NCBI GenBank assembly: GCA_030652215.1
Contig: JAUSBC010000029.1
Location: 23,967 to 87,966, forward strand
Direction of reading: 5' to 3'
DNA from: Sideroxyarcus sp.
GTDB taxonomy: Bacteria; Pseudomonadota; Gammaproteobacteria; Burkholderiales; Gallionellaceae
Length of the DNA stretch: 64,000 nt
Shown one piece after another: positions 1-8,959 of the stretch. A program made the position numbers and the translations under genes. The number at the start of each line of letters is the position of its first letter. The first letter of the stretch is position 1. The notes beneath the pieces were generated by a model. It was not told the origin of the DNA. It saw only the letters and a program-made list of their open reading frames with translations, and made no database searches.

Positions 1-14
1 TCGAGGAGAGTGAT

Positions 15-1925
15 GTGCCCATGACACCAACAGCGTTAACCTTGCGAAAGGCGAGAGATTTCTTGCTTGAACATGGCAACTGCCCGGCCGGCAGCATAGA
101 TGAGCGTATTGCCCGTTCGTGGCAGCGCAGCGTGCTGGCAGGTCTGCTCCCCACGGGCCGGCTGGCAAATACCGAACATACAGCCGGCAGTAATTTGCGC
201 CACGCCCTCGCTTTCAACCACGATCTGCTGGCCCACTCCATCCCGGTCATGGAGTACCTGTACGAACAAGTCCGGAATAGTCACAGCATGGTTATTCTCG
301 CGGACAAGCGTGCCACGCTGATGCATACCATGGGCGATATCGATTTCCTGAGCAAGGCCGAACGCGTTGCGCTGTCCACAGGTGCTTCATGGCATGAACA
401 ACACCGCGGCACCAACGCTATCGGCACGGCGCTGGCGGAAGCCAATAGCGTCGAGATCAAGGGCGACGAGCATTTTCTGGAGCGCAACGGCTTTCTCACC
501 TGTGCAGCCGCCCCCATCATGGCGGCGAATGGCGAGCTGGTCGGCCTCATCGATATTTCCGGCGACCAGCGCAGCAGACACCCGCATACGCTGGGCCTGG
601 TGAGCATGGCGGCGCGCATGATCGAAAACCGCCTGGTCATTGCTTCCTGCAACCGCAACATACTCCTGCATTTGCACGTCCATCCCGAAGGCATCGGCTC
701 GGTGGCCGAAGGCATCATCGCGATTTCAGAAGACGGCTGGGTCCTGGGCGGCAACCGCACCGGCCTCGCCATGCTCCACCTGACTCCGGCCGACCTGAGT
801 GAAACACCGCTCACCCGCGTCATGAATGTGACGCTGGGTGAATTGCTCTCCCGTCACACACATCGTCCCGACCATCCCACGCAGGTGCATTTGCATGACG
901 GCACAGCGCTTTTTGTGCAAGTGCAAATCGCCGAGAATTCGCTGACAGTCAGGAAGGCTCCAGCCGGCCAACCCGCGTTGCCGTCAGATGCGCTGGCCGC
1001 GCTCGACACGGGCGACAAGCACTGGCATAGCGCAACCGACAAGGCGCGGCACATTGCCGACAAGCCAATTTCGCTGCTGATCCAGGGCGAATCCGGCGTC
1101 GGCAAGTCGCTTTTTGCGCGAGCCATGCACGACAGCAGCCCGCGCCGTAGCGGCCCCTTCGTGGCGGTCAACTGCGCCGCCCTGGCGGAGCACTTGATCG
1201 AGGCGGAATTGTTCGGCAGCGCACCGGAGGCCCTTTCGGGCGCCCGAAGCGAAGGAAGCATAGGCAAATTGCGCGAAGCCAACGGCGGCACGCTGTACCT
1301 GGACGAGATCGGCAACCTGCCCTTGACCATGCAAATTCGGCTGCTGCATGTGCTGCAGGAACGGCAAGTCCCGCCCCCCGGCGGCGGGCAACCGGTCGAT
1401 GTCGATTTCTCGCTGATCTGCGCCACGCAACGCAAATTGAACGAAGATGCCGACAAAGGCGCTTTCCTCAGCGATCTGTATTTCCGCATCAACGGCCTCA
1501 CGGTGAATCTGCCCGCATTGCGCGAACGCGGCGATTTCCAGGAAACCACAGAGCGCCTGCTGGCCGAACTCAATCCGGGACGCGACATCTATCTCGCCCC
1601 CGATCTGCTGGCGCAACTGGGCCGGCATCCGTGGCCCGGCAATTTGCGCCAGTACTCCAGCGTGCTGCGCACCGCCAGTGCCATGCTTGATCCGGACGAG
1701 AAGCAAATCGACTGGCGGCATCTGCCCGACGACCTGGTTGAAGAACTTACCTCCATTCCGAAACCGATCGAGCTGGAAACCGTCAGCCGCTTACCGCAAA
1801 ACCTCGACGAACTTTCCCGCTCCGCCATCAAGCAGGCTCTGGAAAGTTGTCACGGCAATATTTCGGAAGCGGCGAGACGCCTGGGAATCAGCCGGCAAAC
1901 GCTGTACCGCAAGTTGAACACCTGA
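15..1925 (+). CDS. AcoR-like sigma-54 enhancer-binding regulator with degenerate GAFTGA loop
   Basis: The protein has the order of the AcoR family: a GAF-type sensor in roughly residues 60-220, a PAS-like stretch (about 225-310), an AAA+ domain (about 330-560) with Walker A GESGVGKS and Walker B LYLDEIG, and a C-terminal Fis helix-turn-helix ending SRQTLYRKL. AcoR proteins activate sigma-54 promoters for acetoin or related catabolic genes. The sigma-54 contact loop, normally GAFTGA, reads EALSGA here, so canonical activation is doubtful. The start is GTG at 15 or ATG at 21; GAGGAGAG lies just upstream of both. The neighbouring acetyl-transfer genes fit an acetyl/acetoin theme, but no aco genes are in the window. 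Confidence 0.85.
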   Translation: MPMTPTALTLRKARDFLLEHGNCPAGSIDERIARSWQRSVLAGLLPTGRLANTEHTAGSNLRHALAFNHDLLAHSIPVMEYLYEQVRNSHSMVILADKRATLMHTMGDIDFLSKAERVALSTGASWHEQHRGTNAIGTALAEANSVEIKGDEHFLERNGFLTCAAAPIMAANGELVGLIDISGDQRSRHPHTLGLVSMAARMIENRLVIASCNRNILLHLHVHPEGIGSVAEGIIAISEDGWVLGGNRTGLAMLHLTPADLSETPLTRVMNVTLGELLSRHTHRPDHPTQVHLHDGTALFVQVQIAENSLTVRKAPAGQPALPSDALAALDTGDKHWHSATDKARHIADKPISLLIQGESGVGKSLFARAMHDSSPRRSGPFVAVNCAALAEHLIEAELFGSAPEALSGARSEGSIGKLREANGGTLYLDEIGNLPLTMQIRLLHVLQERQVPPPGGGQPVDVDFSLICATQRKLNEDADKGAFLSDLYFRINGLTVNLPALRERGDFQETTERLLAELNPGRDIYLAPDLLAQLGRHPWPGNLRQYSSVLRTASAMLDPDEKQIDWRHLPDDLVEELTSIPKPIELETVSRLPQNLDELSRSAIKQALESCHGNISEAARRLGISRQTLYRKLNT

Positions 1926-1961
1926 GCCTCGTCCTGCGCCTGCTGCGGGGACGCCAAATAC

Positions 1962-1994
1962 AAAAGCCGGAGAATCGCTTCTCCGGCTTTTTTT
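1962..1994. terminator. Bidirectional rho-independent terminator
   Basis: A perfect 13-bp inverted repeat (AAAAGCCGGAGAA, loop TCGC, then the complement) with an A-run on one side and a T-run on the other lies between two convergent genes, so it can end transcripts on both strands. Confidence 0.9.
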
Positions 1995-2016
1995 CTTTCT
2001 CCAGCGGCCTTCGCTT

Positions 2017-2940
2017 TTACAGGCCGCTCAATACCTTGATATGTGACATGGCGCAGCGCCCCAGGGCATGCAGTTCGTATCCGCCTTCCAGCATGGAAAC
2101 GATGCGCCCCTTGCAGTGCTTCGCCGCGACCTGTTTCAACTGCTCGGTCACCCAGCCGTAATCTCCATCCACCAGCATGATTGCCGACATGTCGTCCTCC
2201 CGGTGCGCGTCGAATCCGGCCGAGATCAACAGCAACTCCGGCTTGAACGTCTCCAGCGCGGGCAACCAGTGATTGGTCACGGCATCGCGGAATTTGACAC
2301 TGCCGTCGCCGGCGGCCAAAGGCACGTTGATGATGTGTTCGTTGCCGCTTTCCGCCCCGCCGTAGGGATAGAAAGGATGCTGGAAAGTCGAGCACAGCAT
2401 GACGCGCGGATCGTCCCTGAAAATATGCTCGGTGCCGTTGCCGTGATGCACGTCGAAATCCGCAATCGCCACCCGGCTCAGACCGTGCACAGCCATCGCA
2501 TGCGCAGCGGCGACGGCAATATTGTTGAAGAAGCAAAAACCCATCGCCTGGCCTTTTTCGGCATGGTGTCCGGGCGGGCGTACGTTGCAGAAGGCGTTCT
2601 CCACCTTGCCTGCCATGACCAGATCCACCGCCATCACGGCCGCACCCGCCGAGCGCAATGCGGCGGGATAGGTGAACTCGTTCATTTCGGTGTCGCCGTC
2701 TATCGCCACGCTACCCTGATGCGGCGCGGAGGCCTCGATCATGTCGATATAGCCGGCCTCGTGCACGCGCAATAATTGTTCGCGCGTCACTTCGGGCGCC
2801 TCGTGATGCTGCAGATAACCGAACAGGCCGGATGCGATAAGTTGATCCTCGATGGCATGGATGCGCGCCGGACACTCGGGATGATGCGGGCCCATGTCGT
2901 GCTTGAGACAGAGCGGATGGGAAATGTATGCAGTCTGCAT
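2017..2940 (-). CDS. Histone-deacetylase family protein (AcuC/class II-like deacetylase)
   Basis: A 307-residue arginase-fold deacetylase. The zinc and charge-relay motifs are all visible: RPPGHHA, DFDVHHGNGT, the downstream Asp in FDAHRED and the Tyr in LEGGYE. Bacterial members remove acetyl groups from lysines or from small amines such as acetylpolyamines; AcuC acts on acetylated acetyl-CoA synthetase in Bacillus. I chose the inner start MQTAY, where family homology begins; the ORF track adds 14 unlikely residues that run into the promoter region. The gene is divergent from a Pat-type acetyltransferase fusion only 65 bp away, which suggests a writer/eraser pair for lysine acetylation. The substrate cannot be read from sequence. 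Confidence 0.85.
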   Translation of the reverse strand: MQTAYISHPLCLKHDMGPHHPECPARIHAIEDQLIASGLFGYLQHHEAPEVTREQLLRVHEAGYIDMIEASAPHQGSVAIDGDTEMNEFTYPAALRSAGAAVMAVDLVMAGKVENAFCNVRPPGHHAEKGQAMGFCFFNNIAVAAAHAMAVHGLSRVAIADFDVHHGNGTEHIFRDDPRVMLCSTFQHPFYPYGGAESGNEHIINVPLAAGDGSVKFRDAVTNHWLPALETFKPELLLISAGFDAHREDDMSAIMLVDGDYGWVTEQLKQVAAKHCKGRIVSMLEGGYELHALGRCAMSHIKVLSGL

Positions 2941-3005
2941 GGTATCGGAATGGTAACGGTACGGTGCTATGATAGCAATCATCTCATCCGGAGGCGCTAA
3001 ATATC
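2941..3005. promoter_or_regulatory. Divergent intergenic promoter region
   Basis: This 65-bp gap must hold promoters for both the deacetylase and the acetyltransferase genes. A strong GGAGG ribosome site sits 11 bases before the plus-strand ATG. No clear operator dyad is visible. Confidence 0.5.
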
Positions 3006-5693
3006 ATGGGCAAGCACTACCTCAACCCCCTATTTGCTCCCAAGTCCGTGGCCGTGTTCGGCGCCAGCGATCGCATTGACTCGGTCGGCCAGATCGTATT
3101 CAAGAACATGCTCGACGGCGGATTCAAGGGAAAACTCTACCCCGTCAATGCAAAAAATGCCGAAGTGCAAGGCCAGAAAGCCTACCCCACCATCGGCTCA
3201 ATCGGCGAACCGGTAGAACTGGTGGTCATCGCCACACCGCCCCAGACGGTACCCGGCATCATCGAGGAATGCGGCACCCACGGCGTGAAAGCGGCAGTCA
3301 TCATCACCGCCGGTTTCGGCGAAGTCGGCAAGGAAGGCGCCGCGCTGGAACGCAAGATGATGGAAGCCGCGCACCAGTACAACATCCGCCTGATCGGCCC
3401 GAACTGTCTCGGCATCATGCGCCCCTCCATCGGCCTCAACGCAACGTTCAACAAAGGCAGCGCCAACACCGGCAACATCGCGCTCGTTTCACAATCCGGC
3501 GCGCTGTGCACCGCCATTCTGGACTGGGCGACGCTCAACGATGTCGGCTTCTCCAGCGTCGTTTCCATGGGTTCGTCGACCGATGTAGATTTCGGCGAGA
3601 TACTCGACTACCTGGTATCCGATCCGCAGACCAACAGCATCCTGATGTACCTCGAGGGCATACGCAATTCGCGCAGCTTCATGAGCGCGCTGCGTGCCGC
3701 CGCCCGCATCAAGCCAGTAATCCTGGTCAAGGTCGGCCGCCATCCTGCCGGTTCCAAAGCCGCGATGTCGCACACAGCCTCGCTGGTGGGCGCGGACGAC
3801 GTGTTCGATGCCGCCATCCGCCGCGTGGGCGTGGTGCGCGTGCTGAACGTAACCGAACTGTTCACGGCTGCAAGATCCCTTTCCTGCGGTTTCCGCCCGA
3901 GCGGAAACCGGCTTGCCATCGTCACCAACGGTGGCGGTCCGGCCGTGATGGCGGCCGACCGTGCGGCCGATCTGGGTCTGATCATGGCCACCCTGTCGGA
4001 CGAGACGGTCGAATACCTCAACCAGTACCTGCCGCCGAACTGGCCGCACTGCAACCCCGTGGACATCATCGGCGATGCGCAGGCGGACCGCTACTTCCAT
4101 GCCGTCACCGCATGCCTGAAGGACGACAATGTGGACGGCGTACTCGCCATTCTCACCCCGCAGGCCATGACCAAGCCACTGGAATCGGCACAGGTTCTGA
4201 TCGATATTGCAAAGGCAAACAGCAATAGCAACAAGCCGCTGCTCGCCTGCTGGATGGGCGAGACGCAGGTCGCCGAATCGCGCAGACTTTTCACCAAAGC
4301 CCACCGGCCGCATTTCCGCACGCCTGAGGTCGCTGTCGAAGTGTTTTCGCACCTGCACGACTACTACCGCAACCAGAAGATGCTGATGCAGATGCCCGGC
4401 CCGCTCGCTCACCATATCGAGCCGGACGTGGACGGAGCGCGCCTCATCATCGAGGGCGCAATGCAGGATCACCGCAAGATACTCACCGAGATGGAATCCA
4501 AGGCCCTGCTTTCCGCCTTCCACGTGCCCGTGGCGCACACCATGGTTGCGCATTCACCCAGCGAGGCATTGTTGATCGCCCAGCAACTCGGTTTCCCGGT
4601 CGCGATGAAAATCAACTCGCACGACATCTCCCACAAATCGGATGCGGGCGGCGTCGTGCTTAACCTGAACACCTCGCATGCCGTGCTCACCGCCTATCAG
4701 CACATCATTGATACCGTGCGCCTCAATGTGCCCGACGCCAGGATAGACGGAATCTCCATCCAGCCGATGATCGTCAAGCCCAATGGCCGCGAGTTGATGG
4801 TCGGGGTCACCAACGACCCGGTATTCGGCCCGGTGATCACCTTCGGCGCGGGCGGAACCACCGTCGAGGTCGTTGGAGACCGCGCTGTCGCGCTGCCGCC
4901 CCTGAACCGCTTCCTGGTGAAGGATCTGATACAGGGCACCCACATCTCGAAGATGCTGGGCAAATTCCGCAATCTGCCCCCGGCAAACGTGGAGGCGCTG
5001 GAAGACATATTGCTGCGCGTGTCGGAAATGGTTTGCGAACTGCCGCTGCTTCAGGAAATGGACATCAATCCGCTGATCCTGGACGAAAGCGGCGCCCTGG
5101 CGGTCGATGCGCGCGTCGTGGTCGAATTCCGCCAACCCAGTGCCGACCGCTACGCCCACATGGCGATCTACCCCTATCCCACTCAGCTTGTCTGCAAATG
5201 GCAGCTGACCGACGGAACCGATATCACCATCCGCCCCATGCGTCCCGAAGATGCCATGCTGGTAAAACAGTTCGTTCACGACCTGTCGGAAGAGTCCAAG
5301 TACTTCCGCTACATGAACAGCGTGCAGGAACTGACCGAGGAAATGCTGGCGCGCTTGACCCAACTCGACTACAGCCGCGAAATGGCCTTGCTCGCGGTCG
5401 TGGAAGAACTCGGGAAAGAAACCGGGCTCGGCGTGTCGCGCTATGCGATCAACCCGGACGGAAAAACCTGCGAATTCGCGCTGGTGATCGCGGACAACAT
5501 CGCCGGCAAGGGTTTGGGCCAGAAGCTCATGGTCGCCCTGATGGATGCAGCACGTTCCAACGGCCTGAGCGTCATCGAGGGCGAGGTTCTGAACAACAAC
5601 CACAAGATGCTCAAACTGATGAACCGCCTCGGCTTCACCCTGAAATCCAGCGAGGATGACCCGAGCGTAATGAAGGTCAGCAAAGAGTTGTAG
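3006..5693 (+). CDS. Pat/PatZ-type NDP-forming acyl-CoA synthetase-GNAT fusion (protein lysine acetyltransferase)
   Basis: At 895 residues it has the length and order of PatZ/YfiQ: CoA-binding Rossmann domain (about 10-130), succinyl-CoA-ligase-like domains with GPNCLG and SQSGALC (about 135-460), an ATP-grasp-like domain (about 480-700), and a C-terminal GNAT domain (about 735-895) with the acetyl-CoA loop GKGLGQ. Family members acetylate a lysine of acetyl-CoA synthetase and other enzymes. GGAGG at proper spacing supports the ATG start. It is divergent from a histone-deacetylase-like gene. Whether the synthetase half is catalytic is uncertain; an SHTASLVG motif is kept. Confidence 0.88.
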   Translation: MGKHYLNPLFAPKSVAVFGASDRIDSVGQIVFKNMLDGGFKGKLYPVNAKNAEVQGQKAYPTIGSIGEPVELVVIATPPQTVPGIIEECGTHGVKAAVIITAGFGEVGKEGAALERKMMEAAHQYNIRLIGPNCLGIMRPSIGLNATFNKGSANTGNIALVSQSGALCTAILDWATLNDVGFSSVVSMGSSTDVDFGEILDYLVSDPQTNSILMYLEGIRNSRSFMSALRAAARIKPVILVKVGRHPAGSKAAMSHTASLVGADDVFDAAIRRVGVVRVLNVTELFTAARSLSCGFRPSGNRLAIVTNGGGPAVMAADRAADLGLIMATLSDETVEYLNQYLPPNWPHCNPVDIIGDAQADRYFHAVTACLKDDNVDGVLAILTPQAMTKPLESAQVLIDIAKANSNSNKPLLACWMGETQVAESRRLFTKAHRPHFRTPEVAVEVFSHLHDYYRNQKMLMQMPGPLAHHIEPDVDGARLIIEGAMQDHRKILTEMESKALLSAFHVPVAHTMVAHSPSEALLIAQQLGFPVAMKINSHDISHKSDAGGVVLNLNTSHAVLTAYQHIIDTVRLNVPDARIDGISIQPMIVKPNGRELMVGVTNDPVFGPVITFGAGGTTVEVVGDRAVALPPLNRFLVKDLIQGTHISKMLGKFRNLPPANVEALEDILLRVSEMVCELPLLQEMDINPLILDESGALAVDARVVVEFRQPSADRYAHMAIYPYPTQLVCKWQLTDGTDITIRPMRPEDAMLVKQFVHDLSEESKYFRYMNSVQELTEEMLARLTQLDYSREMALLAVVEELGKETGLGVSRYAINPDGKTCEFALVIADNIAGKGLGQKLMVALMDAARSNGLSVIEGEVLNNNHKMLKLMNRLGFTLKSSEDDPSVMKVSKEL

Positions 5694-5706
5694 TTTGAAC
5701 GGGTGA

Positions 5707-5729
5707 CGCCGCTGTGCTCGACAGCGGCG
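5707..5729. terminator. Hairpin between convergent genes
   Basis: CGCCGCTGT and its exact complement flank a 5-base loop between the stop codons of two convergent genes. There is no long T-run, so it may be a weak or rho-assisted terminator. Confidence 0.5.
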
Positions 5730-5759
5730 AACTCCCCGCTGTTTCGGCCCGGGGAAACA

Positions 5760-8501
5760 TCAACTGCGGGCTTCGATAGCCCGGTCAATTTTGGCAATCA
5801 GATTGCCCGTCTCCCGGTCAATTTGCGCCAGCAAGGTTTCATCGCCGCCGGATGATCCGTTCCTGATACTGTTTTCCAGTTGTTCGGCCTGGCTCTGCAG
5901 CAATTCCGCGCCCAGCGTGCCGGCGCTTCCGCGCAGCGTGTGCGCCAGTCTTTCCGCAGTTTTCGCGTCGCCGGCCAGCAGCGATTCCCGTATCTTTGTC
6001 ACGACGTCTTTCTGGTTTTCCCTGAACTTGCCCAGCAGCGAATAATACAAATCCACATTCCCGCCTATGCGGCGCACGCTCAACTCCACCTTCACACCCG
6101 GCAATTCCGGCAGCGTTTCTGCCGCCGCAGGCGGAACGCTTGCCGGAGCCGCTTCGGAAGGCGCAACCGTCTCCGTTGTTCGAACCGGATGTATCCACTT
6201 TGCAAGCACCGTCGCCAGACGGTCCGGATCAATGGGCTTGCCGATGTGGTCGTTCATCCCCGCCGCCAGAATGGCGTTCTGTTCGCTGACCATCACATTG
6301 GCCGTCAACGCAATAATGGGCAGGCCGGCATATTGCGGAAAATTCCGAATCGCGCGCGTGGTGCTGAACCCGTCCATCACCGGCATCTGCATGTCCATGA
6401 GAACGCCATCGAATTGTCCCTGCTGCAACTCGTTCAGCGCTTCTTCGCCGTTCTCGGCAATGGTCACGTTGATTCCGTAGCCTTCGAGCATCTCGCGCGC
6501 GACTTGCTGGTTGATTTCGTCATCTTCGACCAGCAGCAAGCGCGCTCCGCGCAGCTGGATGTCGAGTGCCGGATTGAACGCCGCCCCCAATATGCAGAAT
6601 TCCCCGTTCTCCGGATTATCCAGGCCCAGAACATTCGCAACCGCCTCGAACAATTTGCTCTGCTGGAACGGTTTTTCCAGAATCCCGTCGACCACACGGG
6701 CGGCTTCCTGCACCGGTATTTCATTCTGACCGTAGCCGGTGATCAGCAGGACTTTCGGCCGCACGCTCAAGTCGTCCATTTCCCTGAGCTTGCCGGCCAG
6801 CGCAATGCCGTTCATTAGCGGCATCTTCCAGTCGAGGATCAGCAGCTCGAACGGTCTGCCCGCTGCGTTTGCCCTGCGCACCGCGTCCAGCGCATCCGCA
6901 GCGTTGTCTGCAATGCTCACTTCGACGGCGAAAGTCTCGAGGTAATTCTTTATATATAGCAGGATGATTTCATTGTCATCGACTGCCAGCACGCGCAGCC
7001 CCCTGAGCAATCCCGGCTCGGGCCGGTTGCGGCCCGTTTGCTGATCCGCCTTGAAAAAGTTGGCGGTGAAAACAAACTTCGAGCCTGCACCGGGTTCGCT
7101 TTCCACGCGGATTGTCCCGTCCATCATTTCAATCAGGCGCTTGCTGATACTCAGGCCCAGGCCCGTTCCGCCAAACTTGCGGGTAATGCTGGAATCGGCC
7201 TGCGTAAACGGCCGGAACAGGCTGTCGATCTGCTTCTGCGACATGCCGATACCGGTGTCCTCCACAGTAAAGCGCAACGTGACCTGGTCGCCCTGCTCGC
7301 TTTCAAGCCCGGCACGGATGATCACCTTGCCCTTCTCGGTGAACTTGACCGCATTGCCGGCCAGATTGATCAGCACCTGCCCCAGCCGCAAGGGATCGCC
7401 GATCAGATGGGTGGGAACGTCAGGCGCAGTCTCCAGCAGGAACACCAGATTCTTCTCCTGGGACTTGATGCCAACGATGGTGGCCAGATTGCCCATGACT
7501 TCTTCAAGACTGAAGGGCGTCATGTCCATCTCCATTTTCCCCGCTTCGATCTTGGACACATCCAGGATGTCGTTGAGTATTCCCAGCAGCGATTTTGCCG
7601 AGCCGTGGATTTTGTGCAGGTAGTCCTGCTGCTTGACGGACAAATCCGTCTGCAGGCACAGATGGCTCAGGCCGATCACGGCGTTCATCGGGGTGCGCAA
7701 CTCGTGGCTCATGTTGGCGAGAAAGGCATCCTTGATCTGGCTGGCCGCTTCGGCATGGCTGCGCGCATCCTCGGCTTCCTGCAGCTTCTGGATGTCCCGT
7801 TCCAGTTCGCGGTTGGCCGATAACAGCATCCTGTTCCGGTTTTCCACTTCCTCTTCCAGCACCACGATACCGCGGTTGACCAGCAGCGTCAGCGCCGCGA
7901 TCACCAGCAGCATGATCGAACCGATGATCGCGCCCGACCCCTGCGCACGCGCCGATCTGCCTATCGTCTTCCTGATCGTCTCCTGAAATTCCGCGTTGGC
8001 GAGATCGCGGTAAGCCACTGCATCCGCAGAATAAGAGTCCCGCAAATCCCGCAGTTTCATGATCTGCTCGAGATCGGGCATGTCGGTCCTTCCTGACATG
8101 CCCTGCGCCACGTCGTATGCCAGGGCATAGTACTCGTTGAACCCGGCTTCCAGCTTCTTGATCTTGTCCCTGTGCGTGGTGGCAATCATGGACAAGGTGG
8201 CGTAACGGCTGCGGATTTCGGCGGCCTTGGACTGTGCGGCATCCAGGAATTCCACCTCTCCGGTTGCCGCCGCCGTATTCAGCGATTCCACGACGCCCTC
8301 GAAACTCTTCAGGTTTTCGCCGGCCGCATACAGTATTGGGAACTGGGTATCGCGAATCTCCTTGAGAAGGGCATTGCCGCCGGACAACACCAGCGACGAA
8401 TAAATGAGGTAGGCGGCGAAACTCAGCGTGGCGACTGCGGGTACCAGCAGCAATTTCAGCTTCAGGGGATAGTTGCGGAATTTGTACATGGTTACGTTCA
8501 C
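5760..8501 (-). CDS. Hybrid sensor histidine kinase (4HB sensor-HisKA-HATPase-REC-REC-Hpt)
   Basis: An N-terminal membrane segment (about 13-35), a periplasmic four-helix-bundle-like region, a second membrane segment (about 190-210) and a coiled coil precede HisKA (SHELRTPMNAVIG), the ATPase N-box (LINLAGNAVKF) and G-boxes, two receiver domains (phosphorylatable Asp in LILDWKMP and LMDMQMP) and a C-terminal Hpt domain (AHTLRGSAGTLGA). This is a complete internal phosphorelay. The start is GTG at 8501 or ATG at 8489. It follows a small PstS-like gene after only 3 bases, so the two are probably co-transcribed and the binding protein may feed the sensor. The output partner is not evident; the receiver protein at 10340 is a candidate. 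Confidence 0.88.
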   Translation of the reverse strand: MNVTMYKFRNYPLKLKLLLVPAVATLSFAAYLIYSSLVLSGGNALLKEIRDTQFPILYAAGENLKSFEGVVESLNTAAATGEVEFLDAAQSKAAEIRSRYATLSMIATTHRDKIKKLEAGFNEYYALAYDVAQGMSGRTDMPDLEQIMKLRDLRDSYSADAVAYRDLANAEFQETIRKTIGRSARAQGSGAIIGSIMLLVIAALTLLVNRGIVVLEEEVENRNRMLLSANRELERDIQKLQEAEDARSHAEAASQIKDAFLANMSHELRTPMNAVIGLSHLCLQTDLSVKQQDYLHKIHGSAKSLLGILNDILDVSKIEAGKMEMDMTPFSLEEVMGNLATIVGIKSQEKNLVFLLETAPDVPTHLIGDPLRLGQVLINLAGNAVKFTEKGKVIIRAGLESEQGDQVTLRFTVEDTGIGMSQKQIDSLFRPFTQADSSITRKFGGTGLGLSISKRLIEMMDGTIRVESEPGAGSKFVFTANFFKADQQTGRNRPEPGLLRGLRVLAVDDNEIILLYIKNYLETFAVEVSIADNAADALDAVRRANAAGRPFELLILDWKMPLMNGIALAGKLREMDDLSVRPKVLLITGYGQNEIPVQEAARVVDGILEKPFQQSKLFEAVANVLGLDNPENGEFCILGAAFNPALDIQLRGARLLLVEDDEINQQVAREMLEGYGINVTIAENGEEALNELQQGQFDGVLMDMQMPVMDGFSTTRAIRNFPQYAGLPIIALTANVMVSEQNAILAAGMNDHIGKPIDPDRLATVLAKWIHPVRTTETVAPSEAAPASVPPAAAETLPELPGVKVELSVRRIGGNVDLYYSLLGKFRENQKDVVTKIRESLLAGDAKTAERLAHTLRGSAGTLGAELLQSQAEQLENSIRNGSSGGDETLLAQIDRETGNLIAKIDRAIEARS

Positions 8502-8504
8502 GCC

Positions 8505-8930
8505 TTAGGGTTCCAGCACGACTCTGACGCTGCGGTTCACGACGCTCTTGTCGATGTACCCGATGGCGTTCGGACTGGCGGCAACGGCTTTTCTGACGGA
8601 CAAATTGTCTGTCAGCGTTTTCGGCGGGCGCCCGTCGCCTGTGAAAATTATTTTTGCCCAGTAGGCGGTGAGTTGCGAGGCATTCTTGCGTGCCACCTTG
8701 GAATAAAACTCGTCCCGGACGGCGCTGCCTTCCGGCTGGTCGAGGGGAAAGGCAGTGACACCGTTCGGGAAGGTCACGACTTTGCCGAGGAATATCTTTG
8801 TGGTCTGTTCAGCCGTCAGGCGGGTGATGTTGCTCTTGGAAGAAACGACGACAACCACCTCGGCACGGGCACTCGCGGCAAGCATGGTCGCTGCAAGCAG
8901 CAGCGACAACATCAGGCATTTGCGAAACAT
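8505..8930 (-). CDS. Small PstS-like periplasmic substrate-binding protein
   Basis: About 141 residues with a signal peptide (MFRKCLMLSLLLAATMLAASARA) and the short PBP-like fold related to phosphate ABC-transporter binding proteins: VVVSSKSNITRLTAEQTTKIFLG is typical of these stand-alone domains. It is about half the size of a true PstS and has no permease beside it, so a sensory or accessory role is more likely than transport. GTG at 8945 is an alternative start; ATG at 8930 gives the cleaner signal peptide. It lies between an outer-membrane barrel gene and a hybrid sensor kinase in the same direction. Confidence 0.75.
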   Translation of the reverse strand: MFRKCLMLSLLLAATMLAASARAEVVVVVSSKSNITRLTAEQTTKIFLGKVVTFPNGVTAFPLDQPEGSAVRDEFYSKVARKNASQLTAYWAKIIFTGDGRPPKTLTDNLSVRKAVAASPNAIGYIDKSVVNRSVRVVLEP

Positions 8931-8959
8931 GGTTTGCGGTCTCACATCGTTCTGCGCAA

